From contig JAZARR010000223.1 of assembly GCA_037389465.1 (NCBI GenBank), positions 372,001 to 436,000 on the forward strand: a DNA stretch of 64,000 bases, written 5' to 3'. A program made the position numbers and the translations under genes. Source of the DNA: Baylisascaris procyonis (lineage: Eukaryota > Nematoda > Chromadorea > Rhabditida > Ascarididae). The notes under the pieces are model-generated. The model worked only from the letters and a program-made list of their open reading frames with translations, had not been told where the DNA came from and did no database searches. Below are positions 61,395 to 64,000 of this stretch, piece after piece; position 1 is the stretch's first letter, and each line of letters starts with the position of its first letter.

Positions 61395-61499
61395 GTTCGC
61401 TTTTTTTGATCATTTTGTCGATATCCGCGTTTCTTTTTTATTTTTTATTGCATTTCACTTGTCGTCGCAGATAATCACATGACAAATGACAGTTTAAAG

Positions 61500-62110
61500 T
61501 CGCATCGCTTTGCACATACCAGATTTTTCACCGGAGATATGCAATGGAAAGAGCCCAATCGTTGTGTTTAGAAACTCATAATTCCGGGTTGAAACGTACT
61601 CTCGACATCGTATGTTTAGTTTTGTAGGAATGCTGCTATTGAAGAGAAATGGGGAGCGTGAGGACTTCTGAAGGTTACATGTAATTGAAAACAGCAGCAA
61701 ATGCGTTAGCTAGGGTGCGAACAGAGGAGCAGAGAAAAAGCATCTGTCATAACACCTCTGTCTTCTCTTCTCTCTCCTTCCGCCTCTCTCACCTTTTATT
61801 ATGGTGGTTGACATAAATTTCTTCTTTTGGAAAATTTTCACTCTTAGACTCTTGCTGTAGTATGGTCCAGCTTCGAGATAACATTCTCTACCGCCCTCTA
61901 TCAGTGCAATCTTCTCTAGCCTGGAATGAATTCTCTATATGCTCTTTGAGATGGATATGCTACGACTATGAATATATATTTGATTTGGTTTAGCCAATAG
62001 ATTAACGGTTGCTAAATATTTCAGAAACAATAACAACGTTTAGTGACACACTTTCTTGAGAAGAAATCAAGTGATTATATAAATCTGAACTGACCTTCTT
62101 CCACGTGAAG
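61500..62110. other. No gene seen
   Basis: I looked for the MMAB C-terminal helices (the RRAER and cobalamin-site segments) and did not find them. Confidence 0.5.
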
Positions 62111-62510
62111 CAACACCCTATAACACCACTACAAACGTACACATCACATACACCACACATCCCATGCTGCACACCACACACAGACCTACACATACAGGAA
62201 CATATAGATACAGACACGCAAACACAGACATACACAGAACGAGCACACACATTATGGATTAGGCTTAGGCTTAGGTTCAGGCACACGGACACAGATACAC
62301 ACGGGCACGCATTGATACAGACAAACATAGGCACAGACGCACACAGGCACACGCCTTAGCTCAAGCTTAGGCTTAGGCTTAGGCTTATTAGCTTGGGCTT
62401 AGGCTTGAGTTTTGGCTCAGGCCTAGGATTGGGTTTAGGCTTAGGGTTGGGCTTAAGTGCAGACACAGAGACACATATAGACACAAACTGTCGTTCGTGG
62501 GAGGTAGGGC
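62111..62510. repeat. CA-rich DNA with two TTAGGC blocks (G-strand orientation)
   Basis: TTAGGCTTAGGC plus a variant at 62259-62277, and a longer degenerate block at 62365-62458, set in CA/ACACAG-type DNA. The hexamer is the nematode telomere unit; variants such as TTGGGC and TTAGGG show decay. Confidence 0.9.
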
Positions 62511-63121
62511 GTGATGTGATACGTGCGCTGTGGTATGTGGCGTGATGTGACGTGCATTTGTGATATATGTGTGGTGTGAAGTGGTGCACATGTACGGTGT
62601 ATGTGCTGTAATGTAGTTTGGCATGTGTATATCGTGTGGTGTGTGGTCCGTGGTGCGTGTAGTGCCTTTGCACCTGGTATCTGTGGTGCGCGTTGTGTTT
62701 GCGGTGAGGTGCGGTGTGATGTGGAGTGTGTGATGTGAAGCATGATGTGGTCTAAGGTGTGTGGCGTGCTTGTGGTATATATGTGTCCGATGTGGCGTTT
62801 GTGTGTGATCTGGTGTGGTGTGTGTGTATGCGTGTGCGTGTCAGTGTGCGTGTGTATGTGTGCATGTGTGTATGTGTAAGTGTATGTGTTTACGTGTGTG
62901 TAGTGAAGTGTGTGCGTGTGTGTATTCGTGTGCGTGCATGTGTGTGTATATATGTGTATGTGTGTATCTCTGTATATGCGCGTGTGTATAAGTGTTTGTA
63001 TGTGTGTATGTGTGTGTACCTGTCTGTGCGTGTATGTGTGTGTCCGTGTGTCTGTGTGTCTGTGTATGTCTGTCTGTCTGTCTGTGTCCTGTGTGCCTCA
63101 GTGTCTGTGTGTGTGATGTGT

Positions 63122-63153
<32 letters not shown>

Positions 63154-63308
63154 TGTGTGTCTGTCTGTGTGTCTGTGTGTGTCTGTGTCTGTGTGCGTCT
63201 GTGTGTGTCTGTGTGTGCCTGTGTATCTGTGTGTGTCTGTGTGTGTGTTGTGTGCGTGCGTGCGTGCGCGCGCGTGTGTGTATGTATGTGTGTGTGTGTG
63301 TTTGAGCC
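62511..63308. repeat. GT-rich low-complexity block
   Basis: About 800 bp of TGTG with interspersed C, A and short tgtctg/gtgcg variants, including a near-pure (GT)n at 63123-63152. Strand-asymmetric: almost no A or C runs on the plus strand. Its ORFs (Cys-Val repeats) are artefacts. Confidence 0.95.
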
Positions 63309-64000
63309 AGCCCTAGCACTAAACCTAAGCCTAAGCCGGAGTCTAAGACTAAACGTGAGCTCAGGCCTGAGAGTAAGCCCAGGCATAAGTTTTTCCAGAA
63401 ACCTAAGCCTGAGCCTAGGCCTAAGCTTAAGGCTAAGCCTAAGCCTAAGCCTAAGCCTAAGCCTAAGCCTAAGCCTAAGCCTAAGCCTAAGCCTAAGCCT
63501 AAGCCTAAGCCTAAGGCTAAGCCTAAGCCTAAGCCTAAGCCTAAGCCTAAGCCTAAGCCTAAGCCTAAGCCTAAGCCTAAGCCTAAACCTAAGCCTAAGG
63601 CTAAGCCTAAGCCTAAAGCCTAAGGCTAAGCCTTAGCCTAAAGCTTAAAGCCTAAAGCCTAAAGCCTAAAGCCTAAGCCTGAGCCTAAGCCTAAGCCTAA
63701 GCCTAAGCCTAAGCCTAAGCCTAAGGCTGAGCTTAAGCCTAAGCCTAAGCCTAAGCCTGCCTATGCCTAAGCCTAAGCCTAAGCCTAAGCCTAAGCCTAA
63801 GCCTGAGCCCAAGCCTAAGCCTAAGCCTAAGCCTAAGCCTAAGCCTGAGCCTAACCTAAGCCTAAGCCTGAGCCTAAGCCTAAGCCTAAGCCTAAGTCTA
63901 AGCCTAAGCCTAAGCCTAAGCCTAAGCCTAAGGCTAAGCCTAAGCCTAAGCCTAAGCCTGAACCTAAACCTAAGCCTAAGCCTAAGGCTAAGCCTAAGCC
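63309..64000. repeat. Telomere-type (GCCTAA)n block, C-strand orientation, cut by the window end
   Basis: Roughly 110 hexamers of CCTAAG type with GAG, AGG and AAA variants, more degenerate in the first 120 bases. On the plus strand it faces the TTAGGC blocks at 62.2-62.5 kb. Confidence 0.95.

Noticed and set aside
62759..63636. Cys-Val, His-Thr and Leu-Ser repeat ORFs of up to 214 codons
   Set aside because: Low-complexity GT/CA and telomeric repeats read in every frame.
63309..64000. Native chromosome end
   Set aside because: Plus strand carries the C-rich strand, the wrong orientation for a right end, and 62 kb of DNA lie on the side where a left end should stop.

Overview
The window reads as nuclear DNA of a nematode. 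Three things point there: blocks of the nematode telomere hexamer TTAGGC/GCCTAA near the right end, many short exon-like open stretches bounded by ag|...|gt splice sites in AT-rich DNA, and nuclear copies of mitochondrial DNA (NUMTs) whose gene order (cox1, cox2, rrnL, nad3, with cytb elsewhere) is that of chromadorean nematodes. I see no bacterial operons, CRISPR arrays or intact transposase genes. Most real coding sequence is in exons of 30-200 bp, so the longest uninterrupted ORFs are mostly artefacts of repeats or mitochondrial DNA.

Layout. 0-24 kb is dominated by a large duplication. Block A (cytb NUMT, a 46-bp VNTR, a promoter-like module, small exons) occurs at about 0.72-6.05 kb and 10.4-16.1 kb. 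Block B (an acidic exon followed by a cox1 NUMT) occurs at about 6.4-9.6 kb and 21.2-24.0 kb. Partial copies of A recur at 26.6-31.0 kb and 50.4-54.7 kb. The copies carry fragments of an unrecognised gene family (call it F) whose short exons keep their frame and splice phase.

About 17-48.5 kb appears to hold one very long gene encoding DCAF1 (VprBP), the DDB1-CUL4 substrate receptor. The WD40 and acidic C-terminal exons at 42.6-48.4 kb are convincing; the N-terminal assignments (17.2-41 kb) are weaker but colinear. If correct, its introns hold NUMTs, promoter modules and minisatellites. A new gene may start at 49.06 kb.

55.7-58.3 kb holds colinear exons of a DNA topoisomerase II TOPRIM region with an in-frame TAG, altered metal-binding residues and an unrelated C-terminal exon, so a decayed or divergent TOP2 paralogue. 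60.4-61.4 kb holds the first two exons of a mitochondrial cob(I)alamin adenosyltransferase (MMAB), separated by an intron with about 100 TA repeats. From 62.1 kb on the DNA is CA/GT-rich with degenerate TTAGGC repeats facing a roughly 700-bp GCCTAA block that runs off the window: the orientation of a telomere-telomere junction, not of a chromosome end. The whole window therefore looks like a rearranged, repeat-rich, possibly subtelomere-derived region holding a mixture of live and broken gene pieces.
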